A stretch of 64,000 nucleotides of DNA from Bacillus sp. FJAT-42376 (GCF_003816055.1 NZ_CP033906.1:3100001-3164000); one strand, 5' to 3'. Shown: positions 1-12,149, numbered from the stretch's first letter. The notes: a model not told the origin generated them from the letters alone. Numbers and translations are program-made.

Positions 1-362
1 ACTGGATGATAATACTTCTTCCAGGCTGTTGCCCAATCCTCTTCATGCACTTCGCTTGTCGTAAGCTGTTTAGAGCCCAGATTAATTCCGTACTGGGACA
101 ATCCTTCTATTGAATCTGTAATCCCATCAACCGTCTCGGCTAAAAAACTGTTCATTGGCAGATACGCCTTGATGATTACTCCTTCTGCAGGATAATCGCG
201 GGGATCGAGGTGGTAGATTTCTCCATAAACACTTTCTCTATCCTTAAGCAGGTCCATTTGGTCTTCAATTACGACGCCGCTCGCACCAGCTTCATGTAGT
301 ATATTAGAGATTGGTTCTACTGCTTCCTGTGTTGTATGGATACTGATTTCTGACCATTTCAT
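1..362 (-). CDS. prmA: Ribosomal protein L11 methyltransferase, N-terminal part (runs off window)
   Basis: About 120 N-terminal residues are visible, starting [10 protein letters not shown] at an ATG (360-362) with an AAGGAG-type ribosome binding site at about 372-377. The text, including a run of the [12 protein letters not shown] type, matches the N-terminal substrate-recognition domain of PrmA. PrmA trimethylates L11 using S-adenosylmethionine. The catalytic Rossmann domain lies outside the window. It sits directly downstream of dnaJ (21-nt gap), as in Bacillus, and is probably the distal gene of the heat-shock operon. The assignment rests on position plus the visible N-terminus. Confidence 0.88.
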   Translation of the reverse strand, partial: MKWSEISIHTTQEAVEPISNILHEAGASGVVIEDQMDLLKDRESVYGEIYHLDPRDYPAEGVIIKAYLPMNSFLAETVDGITDSIEGLSQYGINLGSKQLTTSEVHEEDWATAWKKYYHP

Positions 363-383
363 CCTCTGCCAACTCCTTAATTA

Positions 384-1517
384 TTAATCGCCTTTTATGG
401 CTCTTTTCACTTTATCGAAGAAGCTTTCTTCATTTTCATCGGGACGGTTGCCGGTTGTTTCAGCAAATTCTCTGATCAGTTCTTTCTGCTTTTCTGTCAG
501 ATTTGTCGGAGTTACAACCCGGACTACGATATGCTGATCCCCCTGGCCATACCCACGTACATTAGGAATCCCTTTTCCTTTCAGACGGAATTTTGTTCCG
601 GCCTGTGTTCCTGCAGGGACTTTCAGTTTCACTTTACCGTGAAGTGTAGGAACGTGAATCTCATCCCCAAGCGCTGCCTGAGCAAATGTAAGCGGCATTT
701 CACAGTAAACGTCGTCACCATCGCGCTGGAAGAAGTCATGAGGCTTGATTTGGAAGACCACATATAAATCTCCCGCCGGTCCTCCGTTGACCCCCGGTTC
801 TCCTTGACCGGCTACGCGAAGCTGCTGTCCATCATCCACTCCCGCAGGTATGTTCACTTTAATTTTTTTTCTTTTTTTGACCGTTCCATCGCCGCCGCAA
901 GTAGAACATTTATGCTTTACCATCTTGCCGGTACCGCTGCAGTAATGGCAGACTCTGCGGTTTACAATTCGTCCAAATGGTGTATTTTGCTCGACATTAA
1001 GCTGACCGGATCCTCCGCAGTGGGAACATGTTTCAGGAGATGTTCCCGGTTTTGCTCCTGAGCCGCGGCATGTATCACATGTCTCATCTCTCGGGATTTC
1101 AATTTCCTTTTCCATTCCAAAAGCTGCTTCCTCGAATGTCATGGACATCGTATATTGCAAGTCAGCCCCTTGACGCGGTGCATTCGGATCTCTTCTGCGA
1201 CCGCCTCCGCCGCCGAAAATAGAGCTGAAAATATCATCAAAGCCAAATCCGCCGCCAAAGTCCCCGCCCTGGCCTCCGAATCCGCCAAATCCCTGGTTTG
1301 GATCGGTATGTCCGAACTGATCATAATGGCTGCGTTTCTGGTCATCACTCAGTACTTCATATGCTTCTTTTACTTCTTTAAATTTCTGATCGGCATCTGC
1401 CTCTTTATTAATATCAGGGTGAAACTTTTTCGAAAGCTTTCGGTAGGCGCGCTTGACCTCCTCTTTCGAAGCATCTTTACCGACACCAAGTACATCATAG
1501 TAGTCTCGCTTACTCAT
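384..1517 (-). CDS. dnaJ: Chaperone DnaJ (Hsp40)
   Basis: A 377-residue type I Hsp40 that delivers unfolded substrates to DnaK and stimulates its ATPase. The J domain carries HPD at residues 33-35. It is followed by a Gly/Phe-rich stretch (about 75-115) and four CxxCxGxG-type zinc motifs ([32 protein letters not shown]), then the C-terminal substrate domains. The open frame extends 44 codons upstream, but ATG at 1515-1517 gives the conserved [12 protein letters not shown] start with GAGAGG ahead of it. A dedicated promoter lies at 1553-1582, so dnaJ can be made separately from dnaK. Confidence 0.98.
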   Translation of the reverse strand: MSKRDYYDVLGVGKDASKEEVKRAYRKLSKKFHPDINKEADADQKFKEVKEAYEVLSDDQKRSHYDQFGHTDPNQGFGGFGGQGGDFGGGFGFDDIFSSIFGGGGGRRRDPNAPRQGADLQYTMSMTFEEAAFGMEKEIEIPRDETCDTCRGSGAKPGTSPETCSHCGGSGQLNVEQNTPFGRIVNRRVCHYCSGTGKMVKHKCSTCGGDGTVKKRKKIKVNIPAGVDDGQQLRVAGQGEPGVNGGPAGDLYVVFQIKPHDFFQRDGDDVYCEMPLTFAQAALGDEIHVPTLHGKVKLKVPAGTQAGTKFRLKGKGIPNVRGYGQGDQHIVVRVVTPTNLTEKQKELIREFAETTGNRPDENEESFFDKVKRAIKGD

Positions 1518-1552
1518 AATCCTCTCAACTCCCGAATTCTCACATAAAGTAA

Positions 1553-1582
1553 ATTGTATCATTTTTAAGCTTACTGTAGCAA
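1553..1582 (-). promoter_or_regulatory. Probable SigA promoter for dnaJ
   Basis: On the minus strand TTGCTA (1577-1582), an 18-nt spacer and TACAAT (1553-1558) occur. A TG one base before the -10 makes it an extended -10 element. It lies 36 nt upstream of the dnaJ start and downstream of the dnaK terminator. An internal dnaJ promoter is known in the B. subtilis operon. Confidence 0.65.
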
Positions 1583-1789
1583 TACTGAAAAACACAGGAT
1601 TCTGGTGGCTCAGCCAATGGTTCGGAGCGCCTTTAAAGCTAGCCGGCATCTTGTGCAGGCTCCAGCCCCTTTTTCAGCGAACCTCTCGGGGTATGCATGA
1701 ATTGTAACGAATGTCATATGGCTGCTCCGCCCAAACATGCTCTTGCATATTATTGCAGTCAGGCTTATCCCGTTCATTTATGACCGTAA

Positions 1790-1828
1790 AAAAAGTCAAA
1801 GTCAAGGCAAGCCTGACTTTGACTTTTC
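1790..1828 (-). terminator. Rho-independent terminator after dnaK
   Basis: A long inverted repeat (AAAGTCAAAGTCA-type arm and its complement, one bulged A) is followed on the minus strand by a run of seven T. It lies just past the dnaK stop and would separate hrcA-grpE-dnaK from dnaJ-prmA. Confidence 0.75.
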
Positions 1829-1843
1829 TAGGTCGATCATTCA

Positions 1844-3682
<1,839 letters not shown>

Positions 3683-3698
3683 TCAAATTATGTATAGA

Positions 3699-4286
3699 TT
3701 ATTGACTTACTTTTACCATCGACGGGCGAATGACCCGGTCCTTAAGCTTATAGCCCTTTTGAAACTCTTCAATGACAGTGTTCGGCTCATAGCCTTCTTC
3801 TTCAGCCTGCATCACTGCCTGATGCAGATGAGGGTCAAATGGTTTTCCAACCGTTTCGATTTCTTCTACGCCTTCGCTTTTAAGAGCCTGAACGAGCTGG
3901 CGGTGAACCATCTCCATTCCTTGCAGAAGGGATTTTGTCTTATCATCAGAAGCTTCTACCTTAAGAGCTCTTTCAAAGTTATCAAGCGCCGGCAGAATTT
4001 CAGAAATCAGGTTTTGAGCGCGGTACTTTTGTGCGGACTCCGCATCCATCCTTGATCTGCGCTTGAAATTTTCAAAGTCAGCCTGCACACGGAGAAGTTT
4101 GCCTTCTGTCTCCTCTACCTTCGCTTCAAGAGACGCAATTTTCGAGTCGGTTTCACTTATTTCAGCAGTTTCTGAAGAATCTTCCCCAGCTTCATCGTGC
4201 TCGAGAACCTCCTCATCTGAAAGTGCGGATTTCCCCTCTGATTCTTCTGTCCATTCACGGTCTTTTAAGTCTTTTTCGTTTTCCAC
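3699..4286 (-). CDS. grpE: Nucleotide exchange factor GrpE
   Basis: A 195-residue protein that releases ADP from DnaK. It has an acidic low-complexity N-terminus (about 1-50), a long coiled coil (about 50-90, [24 protein letters not shown]), and the GrpE head with the typical [11 protein letters not shown] and family C-terminus RPSMVKVSQ. Translation starts at GTG (4284-4286) behind GGGAGGTG. It is the second gene of the CIRCE-controlled heat-shock operon. Confidence 0.98.
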   Translation of the reverse strand: MENEKDLKDREWTEESEGKSALSDEEVLEHDEAGEDSSETAEISETDSKIASLEAKVEETEGKLLRVQADFENFKRRSRMDAESAQKYRAQNLISEILPALDNFERALKVEASDDKTKSLLQGMEMVHRQLVQALKSEGVEEIETVGKPFDPHLHQAVMQAEEEGYEPNTVIEEFQKGYKLKDRVIRPSMVKVSQ

Positions 4287-4368
4287 AATCTTTCACCTCC
4301 CTTAAATGCATGAGAAAGGGGATGGGTTATTGCCGATCCCCATCCTTCATTTTTAAAAAGCAGCAATC

Positions 4369-5400
4369 TCAGCTGTAATACTGATCCGACATAGCCTTTG
4401 ACAAGCCTCCGGCAACTTTTTGAAGAAGACTGACAGTCCTTGAGTATTCCATGCGTGTCGGCCCAAGAATGGCTATTGTCCCTATTTTTTTGTCATCGAT
4501 TGAATATGCAGCTGTAATGAGACTGCAGTATTCCATCGCAGTAATTTGATTTTCTTTTCCGATTGAAATTGAAAGTCCGGCATCCTTGCTGCTGAGTAAA
4601 TTATAAAACAGCCTTTCTTCATCAATCATTCTCAAAAGAGTTTTCACTTTTTTAAGATCACTGAATTCGGGCTGATTCAGCATATTGGTTTTTCCGCCGA
4701 AGAACAATTTCTCCTGGTGGTCTGTCGGAAGAAGGGTGTCCTCAAACGATTCAAGGAAAAGCTCATAATTTTCAATATGAGACTTTAATATGCTCGCTAC
4801 TTCCTTGTACATTTTATCCTTAAGTTCGGAAAGTGAAACCCCCGATAGTCGTTCATTAAGGATATTTACGATTTTTTCAATATCACCTGGCCTTACAGAG
4901 TCCGGAAGGGAAATCGGCCTGCTTTCAACATGCCCCGTGTTGGTTACCATAATAGCAACCGCAGCAGTTTCGCTGATTGGGATAATCTGCAAGTGTTTCA
5001 GCTGATTTTCATTCACTTTCGGCCCTAGCACAATGGTCGTGTAGCTCGTCATATCTGAAAGAATCTGAGCTGACTTCTGTACCATTTTTTCCAGTTCAAA
5101 GATCTTATCCTCAAAAAGAGATTTGATCATTCGAACCTCATTGCTAGCCAGTCTTTTCGGAGACAGCAGATGATCTACGTAATACCTGTAGCCTTTCTCT
5201 GAAGGTATACGTCCTGACGAAGTGTGGGGCTTTTCAATAAAGCCCAATTCTTCAAGATCTGCCATTTCGTTCCGAATGGTAGCTGAGCTGAAGGATATCT
5301 CTTCTTTTTTGGACAGGGTTCTCGAACCGACAGGCTGAGCTGACTGGATGAAGTCATCAACAATTACTTGCAAAATCAGCAATTGACGATCTGTTAGCAT
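4369..5400 (-). CDS. hrcA: Heat-inducible transcription repressor HrcA
   Basis: A 343-residue repressor that binds CIRCE and needs GroEL for activity. The N-terminal winged helix (about 1-75) contains [38 protein letters not shown] and the YYVDHLL segment. The GAF-like domain and inserted dimerisation domain follow, with the C-terminal [13 protein letters not shown]. It is first in its operon and autoregulated: a perfect CIRCE lies 16 nt upstream of the ATG. Confidence 0.98.
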   Translation of the reverse strand: MLTDRQLLILQVIVDDFIQSAQPVGSRTLSKKEEISFSSATIRNEMADLEELGFIEKPHTSSGRIPSEKGYRYYVDHLLSPKRLASNEVRMIKSLFEDKIFELEKMVQKSAQILSDMTSYTTIVLGPKVNENQLKHLQIIPISETAAVAIMVTNTGHVESRPISLPDSVRPGDIEKIVNILNERLSGVSLSELKDKMYKEVASILKSHIENYELFLESFEDTLLPTDHQEKLFFGGKTNMLNQPEFSDLKKVKTLLRMIDEERLFYNLLSSKDAGLSISIGKENQITAMEYCSLITAAYSIDDKKIGTIAILGPTRMEYSRTVSLLQKVAGGLSKAMSDQYYS

Positions 5401-5415
5401 CTGTCATCACCTCTG

Positions 5416-5442
5416 TTAGCACTCGTAGCAGCTGAGTGCTAA
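5416..5442. promoter_or_regulatory. CIRCE operator of the hrcA-dnaK operon
   Basis: The perfect inverted repeat TTAGCACTC-N9-GAGTGCTAA matches the CIRCE consensus at every position. It lies between the promoter (5453-5481) and the hrcA start, so it is also within the transcript. This is the binding site of HrcA. Confidence 0.98.
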
Positions 5443-5452
5443 TACTATTAAC

Positions 5453-5481
5453 AAATTATCAAAACAGAAAAGAAAAGTCAA
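5453..5481 (-). promoter_or_regulatory. SigA promoter of the hrcA operon
   Basis: On the minus strand TTGACT (5476-5481), a 17-nt spacer and TAATTT (5453-5458) occur, placed immediately upstream of CIRCE. The -35 is near consensus. The weak -10 is usual for repressible heat-shock operons. Confidence 0.7.
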
Positions 5482-5508
5482 TTCAAATGTCTTACTTTTT
5501 AAAGACGG

Positions 5509-6648
5509 CTAAATGCCGATAAAGGATTGGAAAACTTCATTCCCGAGGAGTCTCCCTTTAACCGAAAGAAATATTCTGGAATCGGTTTCTTCAAGCAATC
5601 CTTTTTCTTTCTGCTCATTAATGGGTTTGCTGAAAACCTCCGATAGGTCCAGGCCAAATTTTTCTTTAAAATTCCCCTTGCTGATCCCGGCTGTTTTGCG
5701 CAATCCGAGAAACAGTTCTTCCTCCATCCGTTCATTGGCCGTTACATGATGTTCGGATGTGACAGGAGATCCTGTTTCATCAATTAAGGACATATATTTT
5801 TTCAGCGGACCGGCGTTTACTTCCCTCATACCATTTACATAGCCATGCGCCCCCGCTCCAAAACCGAAGTATTCCTCATTCTCCCAGTATGTCAGGTTAT
5901 GTTTGCTTTCCATTCCCGGCAGAGAAAAGTTGCTGATTTCATACTGATGGAACCCGCGGCTTTCCATGCGGTCCATCAGTATTTCGTACATACGCGCTTC
6001 ATCTTCCTGAGGAGGAAGCGGAAGTTTTCCTTTTTGAACCAGGTTGTAAAAAACCGTTTTCGGTTCAATGATGAGAGAATAGGCAGAGAAATGCTGGACG
6101 TTGAGACTAAGGGCGAGATCCAGCGTTGTTTCAAAATCTTCGATCGTTTGTCCCGGAAGTCCGAACATTAAATCGATGCTCAGGTTATCGAAGCCCGCCT
6201 TTTTCGCATCTTCGACTGTCCGGAATACATCCTCTTTCCTGTGAACGCGCCCGATTTTTTCGAGCAGTCTGTCATTAAAGCTTTGCACTCCGATACTGAA
6301 GCGATTGACTCCAAAGCTTTTGAGCAGCTTCATTTTTTCGTAGGAAAGGTCTCCGGGATTGGCTTCCACTGTAAATTCAATGTCTTTATCCAGCGGAAGC
6401 AGATGCCGATTAATAGATTCCATCAGCATGGTAAGCTGCGGCTCATTCAATGCCGTTGGAGTGCCGCCCCCGATAAAGATCGTATCAAGCTTCTGTTTGT
6501 CATGCTTTTGCATAACTTGCTCAATTTCTTTATTTAAATAGTCCAGATATGCTTCTACTGGCTGATTCTGTATAAATATCTTGTTGAAATCGCAGTAGTG
6601 GCATATGTATTCACAAAACGGGATATGCACATAGGCTGCTTTCACCAT
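5509..6648 (-). CDS. hemW: Radical SAM heme chaperone HemW (formerly HemN-like)
   Basis: A 379-residue radical SAM protein. The 4Fe-4S motif is CxxxCxxC in HIPFCEYICHYCDF (about residues 8-21), followed by GGGTPTAL and the FTVEANPGDL segment, with a C-terminal HemN domain. The cluster lacks the extra cysteine typical of true coproporphyrinogen dehydrogenase, which points to HemW, a heme-binding delivery factor. The neighbours lepA and hrcA match the B. subtilis order. The ATG is preceded by AAAAGGAGAG. Confidence 0.92.
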   Translation of the reverse strand: MVKAAYVHIPFCEYICHYCDFNKIFIQNQPVEAYLDYLNKEIEQVMQKHDKQKLDTIFIGGGTPTALNEPQLTMLMESINRHLLPLDKDIEFTVEANPGDLSYEKMKLLKSFGVNRFSIGVQSFNDRLLEKIGRVHRKEDVFRTVEDAKKAGFDNLSIDLMFGLPGQTIEDFETTLDLALSLNVQHFSAYSLIIEPKTVFYNLVQKGKLPLPPQEDEARMYEILMDRMESRGFHQYEISNFSLPGMESKHNLTYWENEEYFGFGAGAHGYVNGMREVNAGPLKKYMSLIDETGSPVTSEHHVTANERMEEELFLGLRKTAGISKGNFKEKFGLDLSEVFSKPINEQKEKGLLEETDSRIFLSVKGRLLGNEVFQSFIGI

Positions 6649-6667
6649 GATGGACTCTCCTTTTACA

Positions 6668-6695
6668 GGAAGATGCCGCAGAAACTCTGCGGCAT
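6668..6695. terminator. Hairpin between lepA and hemW
   Basis: GATGCCGCAGA and TCTGCGGCATC form a perfect 11-bp stem around a 3-nt loop. The T-run is weak on both strands. It may end the lepA transcript or shape the hemW leader. Confidence 0.45.
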
Positions 6696-6711
6696 CCCCT
6701 TGGCTTTTAAG

Positions 6712-6800
6712 TTAGTAGCTTTGTTTAATTTGGCTGTTGTTTTCCGCTCAAGGCATTCGCTTTGCGCCTTGGGACTGTCCTAAGCCATTCCAGGCGCCCA
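6712..6800 (-). repeat. Degenerate intergenic repeat copy A
   Basis: On the minus strand this lepA-hemW spacer has GGACAGTCCCAAGGCG, AAAGCGAATGCCTTGAGCGG and the tail AACAACAGCCAAATTAAAC. The tail resembles that of the copy at 30893-31012. From memory, this layout resembles a GC-rich intergenic repeat family dispersed in Bacillaceae genomes. No open frame with a ribosome binding site is visible. Confidence 0.5.
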
Positions 6801-6946
6801 TCATCAGCAACGGACTTTACCGGAGGCTGATTTCCAGACAAATCCGGAAGAGCGGAATCTCATCCAGTTTTCCCGCCCGGACAGGCTGCTCATCCTTCTG
6901 CGTCCAAAGAATGCAGCCTCTCTCCGGCTGGGCTCTTTTGCTTTTA

Positions 6947-8776
6947 TTAGTTATCATCCATTTTAAGAACGGCCATAAACGCTTCTTGGGGAACCTCAAC
7001 GGAACCAACCATCTTCATGCGTTTTTTTCCTTCTTTTTGCTTTTCCAGAAGCTTTCTCTTACGGGAAATATCTCCACCGTAACATTTAGCGAGCACGTTC
7101 TTCCTCATCGCCTTAATCGTAGAACGGGCTACAATTTTCTGTCCGATGGCCGCCTGAATCGGCACCTCGAATTGCTGGCGCGGAATCAGATCTTTCAGCT
7201 TCTCAACAATCACTTTTCCGCGGTCATATGCGCTGTCGCGGTGAACGATAAAGGATAATGCATCAATCGTTTCATTATTCAGCAGGATATCCATTTTAAC
7301 AAGCTTGGATTCTTTGTATCCGATTAATTCGTAATCAAAGGAAGCATAGCCCTTTGTGCTGGACTTGAGCTGGTCGAAAAAGTCGTAGACAATTTCAGAA
7401 AGAGGGATTTCGTATACAATGCTCACCCGAATTTCATCCAGGTACTGCATGTCAATAAAAATGCCCCGTTTGCCCTGGCAAAGTTCCATAACAGCCCCTA
7501 CATACTCATTCGGGACCATAACCGTTGCTTTAACGTAAGGCTCTTCCACTCTGGCAATTTTCTGCGGATCAGGCATGTTGGACGGATTATCAATGCGCAG
7601 TTCTTCTCCATCCGTCAAAAATACGCTGTAGATAACACTTGGTGCAGTCGTAATCAAATCGATGTTAAATTCCCGTTCAATCCGCTCCTGAATAATTTCC
7701 ATATGCAGCAGTCCGAGGAAGCCGCAGCGGAATCCGAAGCCAAGGGCCTGTGAAGTTTCCGGCTCGTATTGAAGGGCAGAGTCATTCAATTCCAGTTTTT
7801 CAAGCGCTTCACGCAAATCATTGTATTTAGCGGTATCAATTGGATAGAGTCCGCAGTATACCATCGGATTTAATCGTCTATAGCCTGGAAGCGGCTCAGT
7901 AGCCCCATTCTTGGCACTGGTTATCGTATCACCGACCCGTGTATCGCCAACGTTTTTAATGGCTGCCGTAAGGAATCCTACATCTCCTACTGTCAGCTCG
8001 TCTTTCATAACGGCTTTTGGTGTGAAAACTCCGAGTTCAAGCACCTCAAACTCTTTCCCTGTTGCCATCATTTTAATTTTCTGTCCGACTTTAACCGTAC
8101 CTTCCACAATTCGGATGTACGCTACAACTCCCCTGTACGAATCGTAAAGCGAGTCAAAAATCATGGCTTGAAGAGGGCCCTCAGGATCTCCCGTCGGAGC
8201 CGGGACCTTTTCAACAACCTGTTCCAGAATTTCTTCGATTCCTATCCCCGCTTTTGCAGAAGCGAGTACCGCTTCAGAAGCGTCAAGGCCGATAACATCT
8301 TCAATTTCTTTCCGGACTCGCTCCGGCTCGGCACTTGGCAAATCAATTTTATTGATAACAGGCAGGATTTCAAGGTTGTTATCCAGTGCCAGGTATACAT
8401 TCGCAAGGGTTTGCGCTTCGATTCCCTGAGCAGCATCAACAACAAGAACGGCTCCTTCGCAAGCTGCCAGACTCCGTGATACTTCATACGTGAAATCGAC
8501 GTGTCCGGGAGTGTCAATGAGATGGAAAATGTATTCTTCGCCATCCTTCGCCTTGTATGTAAGCTGAACAGCATTTAGTTTTATGGTAATTCCGCGTTCG
8601 CGTTCAAGGTCCATTGAATCCAAAAGCTGGGCCTTCATCTCCCTTTGGGTGATTGCCGAAGTCTTTTCGAGAATCCGGTCCGCCAAAGTGGATTTTCCAT
8701 GGTCAATGTGAGCAATTATTGAAAAATTACGGATTTTAGACTGTCTTTTAAATTTATCCTGATTATTCATGATCAT
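6947..8776 (-). CDS. lepA: Elongation factor 4 (LepA), ribosome-associated GTPase
   Basis: A 609-residue translational GTPase of the usual family length. G1 is AHIDHGKST (about 22-30), G2 contains RGITIK, G3 is DTPGH and G4 is NKID. EF-G-like domains and the LepA-specific C-terminal domain ([25 protein letters not shown]) follow. It acts on the ribosome in back-translocation or assembly. The first ATG is used because GGAG lies 6 nt upstream. An extended -10 promoter is present at 8815-8843. Confidence 0.98.
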   Translation of the reverse strand: MIMNNQDKFKRQSKIRNFSIIAHIDHGKSTLADRILEKTSAITQREMKAQLLDSMDLERERGITIKLNAVQLTYKAKDGEEYIFHLIDTPGHVDFTYEVSRSLAACEGAVLVVDAAQGIEAQTLANVYLALDNNLEILPVINKIDLPSAEPERVRKEIEDVIGLDASEAVLASAKAGIGIEEILEQVVEKVPAPTGDPEGPLQAMIFDSLYDSYRGVVAYIRIVEGTVKVGQKIKMMATGKEFEVLELGVFTPKAVMKDELTVGDVGFLTAAIKNVGDTRVGDTITSAKNGATEPLPGYRRLNPMVYCGLYPIDTAKYNDLREALEKLELNDSALQYEPETSQALGFGFRCGFLGLLHMEIIQERIEREFNIDLITTAPSVIYSVFLTDGEELRIDNPSNMPDPQKIARVEEPYVKATVMVPNEYVGAVMELCQGKRGIFIDMQYLDEIRVSIVYEIPLSEIVYDFFDQLKSSTKGYASFDYELIGYKESKLVKMDILLNNETIDALSFIVHRDSAYDRGKVIVEKLKDLIPRQQFEVPIQAAIGQKIVARSTIKAMRKNVLAKCYGGDISRKRKLLEKQKEGKKRMKMVGSVEVPQEAFMAVLKMDDN

Positions 8777-8814
8777 CCATCACTCCTACAAAACTGCGCA
8801 GTGCGCTAGCATTG

Positions 8815-8843
8815 ATTATATCAATTGAATTTTCAACATTCAA
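8815..8843 (-). promoter_or_regulatory. SigA promoter of lepA
   Basis: On the minus strand TTGAAT (8838-8843), a 17-nt spacer and TATAAT (8815-8820) occur, with TG at the extended -10 position. It lies about 40 nt upstream of the lepA start. Confidence 0.8.
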
Positions 8844-8885
8844 CAAATGTTTTGAAGAGAACGATGAACCCTATGGGTTTTATCA

Positions 8886-8914
8886 GCAAAAACAGCTTCC
8901 GAAATGGAAGCTGT
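8886..8914 (-). terminator. Terminator after yqxA (spoIIP-yqxA)
   Basis: ACAGCTTCC and GGAAGCTGT form a perfect 9-bp stem with a 5-nt loop. It is followed by five T on the minus strand and begins four bases past the yqxA stop. Confidence 0.85.
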
Positions 8915-8917
8915 CCG

Positions 8918-9262
8918 CTATTTATCCTTTTCACCTTGAGCAGCCTTCATCAGGCTGCTGAAAAGATGTTCAATTCCGGATGATATTCCTTTCGCTGCTT
9001 CGGAGAGTGGATTAAAGGCATCCATGCTTTCAATCTGTTTTCTTTTCTCTTCTAAATCATGACTGGAGATCGACTGACCGAGAACCGAAGCCTCCATTTC
9101 CTGTTTATCCCCGCCGCTCTTTAAGGTAAAGGCACTTTTCATATCCGGATTGTCATAACCCTGGAGGTTCTTCATCCCGGTCCCTGCCATTTGCATTCCC
9201 ATAAGGACTCCAAGAAAAAGAAGGGCTGCTATAAAAATGGATGTAAACATGAATTTGATCAT
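8918..9262 (-). CDS. yqxA: YqxA family small membrane protein (DUF3679)
   Basis: A 114-residue protein with one N-terminal membrane segment (FTSIFIAALLFLGVLMGMQ, about 5-24) and a soluble, charged remainder. The longer open frame overlaps spoIIP, so the ATG at 9260-9262 is chosen. It has a GAGGG site and follows spoIIP by 19 nt. The function is not established. Its position behind spoIIP, as in B. subtilis, suggests co-expression during sporulation. Confidence 0.85.
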   Translation of the reverse strand: MIKFMFTSIFIAALLFLGVLMGMQMAGTGMKNLQGYDNPDMKSAFTLKSGGDKQEMEASVLGQSISSHDLEEKRKQIESMDAFNPLSEAAKGISSGIEHLFSSLMKAAQGEKDK

Positions 9263-9281
9263 TTTAATCCCTCGAGTCCTA

Positions 9282-10484
9282 TTATTTCTTCTCTGTTTTC
9301 CCTTTAGTATCACCCTGAACCTTCTCCGCCTGCCAATAGTATTCACTAAACACATCTGCAACAGCTTTTGTAGAATTCCTTAATTCTTCGATATTGTTGT
9401 CTACTCCTCCGACTTCCAGCAAGATCGAATTTCCGGAGAGATCCTGGTTGAACAGCCCGTTCGAATTTTTAATTTTCAACGTGACCCCTTTACTCAGGCC
9501 AGGATATTTTTTTGCCAGCTGGGTATGGAGTTTTTTAGCAAGTTCAATATTTTTCTCCCGATTTGCATTCTTTCCGCCAACTACAAAAACGAGCTGGGCA
9601 TAAGCCTTTCCTTTGATTGTCACCGTGGTTTGTGCATGGCGGCGGGAATCCCTGTGAATATCAATCAGATAAGCCAGATCTTTTCCGGAGGCCATTGCTT
9701 CTTGTACAACCGGTCTGGCAGCGGTGTAGGACTGGCTGTATTTCATGTTCTTTTCTTTTAACAGGCTCTGAATATCTTTTTGCTCAACACGTGTCCCTAC
9801 TCCCTGTGCTTTCAGCTCATCTGCCAGCATTTTGCCGACGAGCGTCACATTTGCACTTTTATGAAAGGCATCATCAGAATTTTTGGATGGATTTTTAAAC
9901 AGCGGAAGATAGGATTCCGTATTATGGGTGCTGTAAATGTACACCACTTGTTTATCACCGGTCGTATTGACAGGCGGCTCAGCCGTTCCTTCCGTTTTAG
10001 CCGAAGCTTTTCTCAGCTCCTCTATGGATGCTTCCCGTGCCTGAAGCTGAACTTCTTCAGGCGGAGCTGATTCAAAGGGGATAATCGTGCTGTAATTGCC
10101 ACCTTCACCGGCAACAATAATTTCACTGTCATATAATGAAAAACCGGGGAGCTCTCTTCCAAGCAAGCTTCGCGGGTCATTTAAATTAATGCTTGCGGCC
10201 AATCTTAAAAACATCGATGACCAGTCAGCCGGCTTGCTTTCTTCAGGAAGTACCTGAGTAAAGTAATGGTTTTCAGAACCCATCAGATAAACAAATGCCT
10301 CCCCTGCAATTCCATCGGCAAGGCTGTGCAGAGATTCGGAAGCCGGCCTGTACTGAGGTTTTAAAGAGGTAAGGACACCAGAGAGCACAAAAATAAAGAC
10401 AAGGCCCAAAAAGGCTGAAAATAAGAGTTTTTTTATGCTTGTCCCGCTAATGGCAAGGATAGGGGCTGAATTTATCCGTTTCAT
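9282..10484 (-). CDS. spoIIP: Stage II sporulation protein P, cell-wall hydrolase
   Basis: A 400-residue amidase/endopeptidase that works with SpoIID and SpoIIM to degrade septal peptidoglycan and drive engulfment. There is an N-terminal membrane anchor (about 20-40, LLFSAFLGLVFIFVLSGVL). The catalytic domain (about 180-390) carries YIYSTHNTESYLP, LIDIHRDS and a late LLEVGG glutamate. The ATG at 10482-10484 is chosen over an upstream one because GGGAGGA precedes it. It is co-oriented with gpr and yqxA. Confidence 0.95.
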   Translation of the reverse strand: MKRINSAPILAISGTSIKKLLFSAFLGLVFIFVLSGVLTSLKPQYRPASESLHSLADGIAGEAFVYLMGSENHYFTQVLPEESKPADWSSMFLRLAASINLNDPRSLLGRELPGFSLYDSEIIVAGEGGNYSTIIPFESAPPEEVQLQAREASIEELRKASAKTEGTAEPPVNTTGDKQVVYIYSTHNTESYLPLFKNPSKNSDDAFHKSANVTLVGKMLADELKAQGVGTRVEQKDIQSLLKEKNMKYSQSYTAARPVVQEAMASGKDLAYLIDIHRDSRRHAQTTVTIKGKAYAQLVFVVGGKNANREKNIELAKKLHTQLAKKYPGLSKGVTLKIKNSNGLFNQDLSGNSILLEVGGVDNNIEELRNSTKAVADVFSEYYWQAEKVQGDTKGKTEKK

Positions 10485-10553
10485 GTATATCCGTCCTCCC
10501 GGAGATTGTCTTATAAAGTCTATGAGCAATCTGCGAGAGTTAGAACGAAAATG

Positions 10554-11678
10554 CTAGTGTGTATAGGTTCCTCTATTATCATGGCCTATTTGACCATGAA
10601 GAGCTGAATTAAGACCGTTCGCTATAACATTGGCCATATCACTGATAAAAACATCCACTTCTTTAGGGGTCACCATGAGATTATGGCCAAGCGGATTGAG
10701 CACCTCATGGATCAGCGCTCTCTTTTCTTCTTCCGGCAGGGTTCCAATAATTCCTAAGTATGTTTTTCGCTGCTCTTCTTCCGGGAGATCGTCTTCAGTC
10801 AGCTTCTTTTTCTCCCCAAAAGTCATGCCAGCTGGAACAAGGGAACGTGAAGGACGGTCTCCCTGTGCCATCTCGCGTCCAAAATGCTTTAATATATAAT
10901 CAATCGTATCACTGGCGATTGTAACTGCATCCACTACTGTTGGAATGCCTATGGCAATAACGGGAATTCCGAGTGTTTCCAGGCTCAATTCCTTTCTTTT
11001 GTTGCCAACCCCCGACCCGGGATGAATGCCCGTATCGGATATTTGGATGGTTGCATTAACCCGTTCAACAGATCTTGCAGCCAGCGCATCAATTGCGATG
11101 ATAAAGTCCGGTTTGATACGGTTTACAACCCCCAGGATAATATCACTTGTTTCAATACCCGTCAGTCCCATAACCCCTGGTGAAATGACGCTTACAGGAC
11201 GATATCCTTCCTGCACATTTTCCGGCTGAAGTTCAAATAAATGACGCGTCACCAATAAATTTTCTGCAGCGATTGGCCCGAGTGCATCAGGGGTAACATT
11301 CCAGTTTCCGAGTCCCGCAATTAAACAGGAAGCTTCTTTCTTTATCCCCAGGCTGTCTAAAAAAAGACTGAATTCGCGTGCAAACACCTCAATTACCTTC
11401 TGCTGCAATTCCGTATCTTTTTGCCGGATTCCGTCCGCCTGTATGGTCAGATAATTTCCCGCCTTTTTTCCGGTCGCTCTTTCGCCATCTTTATTGATTT
11501 CCACCGAAGTCAGCCTGATATCGCCTTCGGTGCGTTCCTTTACCACGATTCCTTTTACTTCCCCGCTCCCTTCCTGCTTCGTCTGTTCTTTTTCCTGCTG
11601 CTCCAAGGCGAGATCTCTCGCTTCAATTGCAAGGTCGGTTCGGATTTTATAGTTCGTCAGATCCAGTGAATCACTCAT
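10554..11678 (-). CDS. gpr: Germination protease GPR (SASP-specific)
   Basis: A 374-residue atypical aspartic-type endoprotease that degrades small acid-soluble spore proteins at germination. The zymogen is expected to lose a 15-residue propeptide. [13 protein letters not shown] lines up with the known autocleavage site, between D15 and L16 here. The start (11676-11678) is supported by GGAGGGAAAG. In relatives it is transcribed in the forespore. It precedes spoIIP. Confidence 0.95.
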   Translation of the reverse strand: MSDSLDLTNYKIRTDLAIEARDLALEQQEKEQTKQEGSGEVKGIVVKERTEGDIRLTSVEINKDGERATGKKAGNYLTIQADGIRQKDTELQQKVIEVFAREFSLFLDSLGIKKEASCLIAGLGNWNVTPDALGPIAAENLLVTRHLFELQPENVQEGYRPVSVISPGVMGLTGIETSDIILGVVNRIKPDFIIAIDALAARSVERVNATIQISDTGIHPGSGVGNKRKELSLETLGIPVIAIGIPTVVDAVTIASDTIDYILKHFGREMAQGDRPSRSLVPAGMTFGEKKKLTEDDLPEEEQRKTYLGIIGTLPEEEKRALIHEVLNPLGHNLMVTPKEVDVFISDMANVIANGLNSALHGQIGHDNRGTYTH

Positions 11679-11779
11679 TTTTCTTTCCCTCCTGTAATTC
11701 GTCCTGCATTTATTTTTTCCAATAAGGCACGGTGCCATTCGGGAAGTGAGCTATCAACGAAAATTCCTTGTCAGAGGTA

Positions 11780-11808
11780 TTGCATAACGGTGCGGGGTCT
11801 GATAAAAT
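11780..11808 (+). promoter_or_regulatory. SigA promoter of rpsT
   Basis: TTGCAT (11780-11785), a 17-nt spacer and TAAAAT (11803-11808) occur, with TG at the extended -10 position. It lies 74 nt upstream of the rpsT start. Confidence 0.75.
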
Positions 11809-11882
11809 ATCTCTTGTTCTCTATGTTGGAAATATATCGAGTTAAATAGATCTCGATTGCTTTTTTTTAGGAGGTGAATCGG

Positions 11883-12149
11883 ATGCCAAATATTAAATCT
11901 GCGATTAAACGCGTAAAAACAAATGACGCGCGCCGCGCTCATAATGCAACAATCAAATCTTCTATGCGTACTGCAATCAAAAGAGTTGAAGCACTTATTG
12001 TGAACAACGATGCTGACAATGCAAAAACTGCTCTTCAAGAAGCTGCTAAAAGAATTGATAAAGCTGCTCAAAGCGGAATCATCCAAAAAAACACTGCTGC
12101 CCGCTACAAATCACGTTTGACTAAACAAGTTAACGGTTTGTCTGCATAA
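11883..12149 (+). CDS. rpsT: 30S ribosomal protein S20
   Basis: An 88-residue basic protein beginning [15 protein letters not shown] and ending [10 protein letters not shown], typical of bS20, a primary 16S rRNA binder. AGGAGGTG lies 7 nt upstream of the ATG. The open frame has three extra upstream codons that overlap the ribosome binding site. It is a plus-strand gene in a minus-strand region, divergent from gpr and convergent with holA, as in B. subtilis. Confidence 0.98.
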   Translation: MPNIKSAIKRVKTNDARRAHNATIKSSMRTAIKRVEALIVNNDADNAKTALQEAAKRIDKAAQSGIIQKNTAARYKSRLTKQVNGLSA

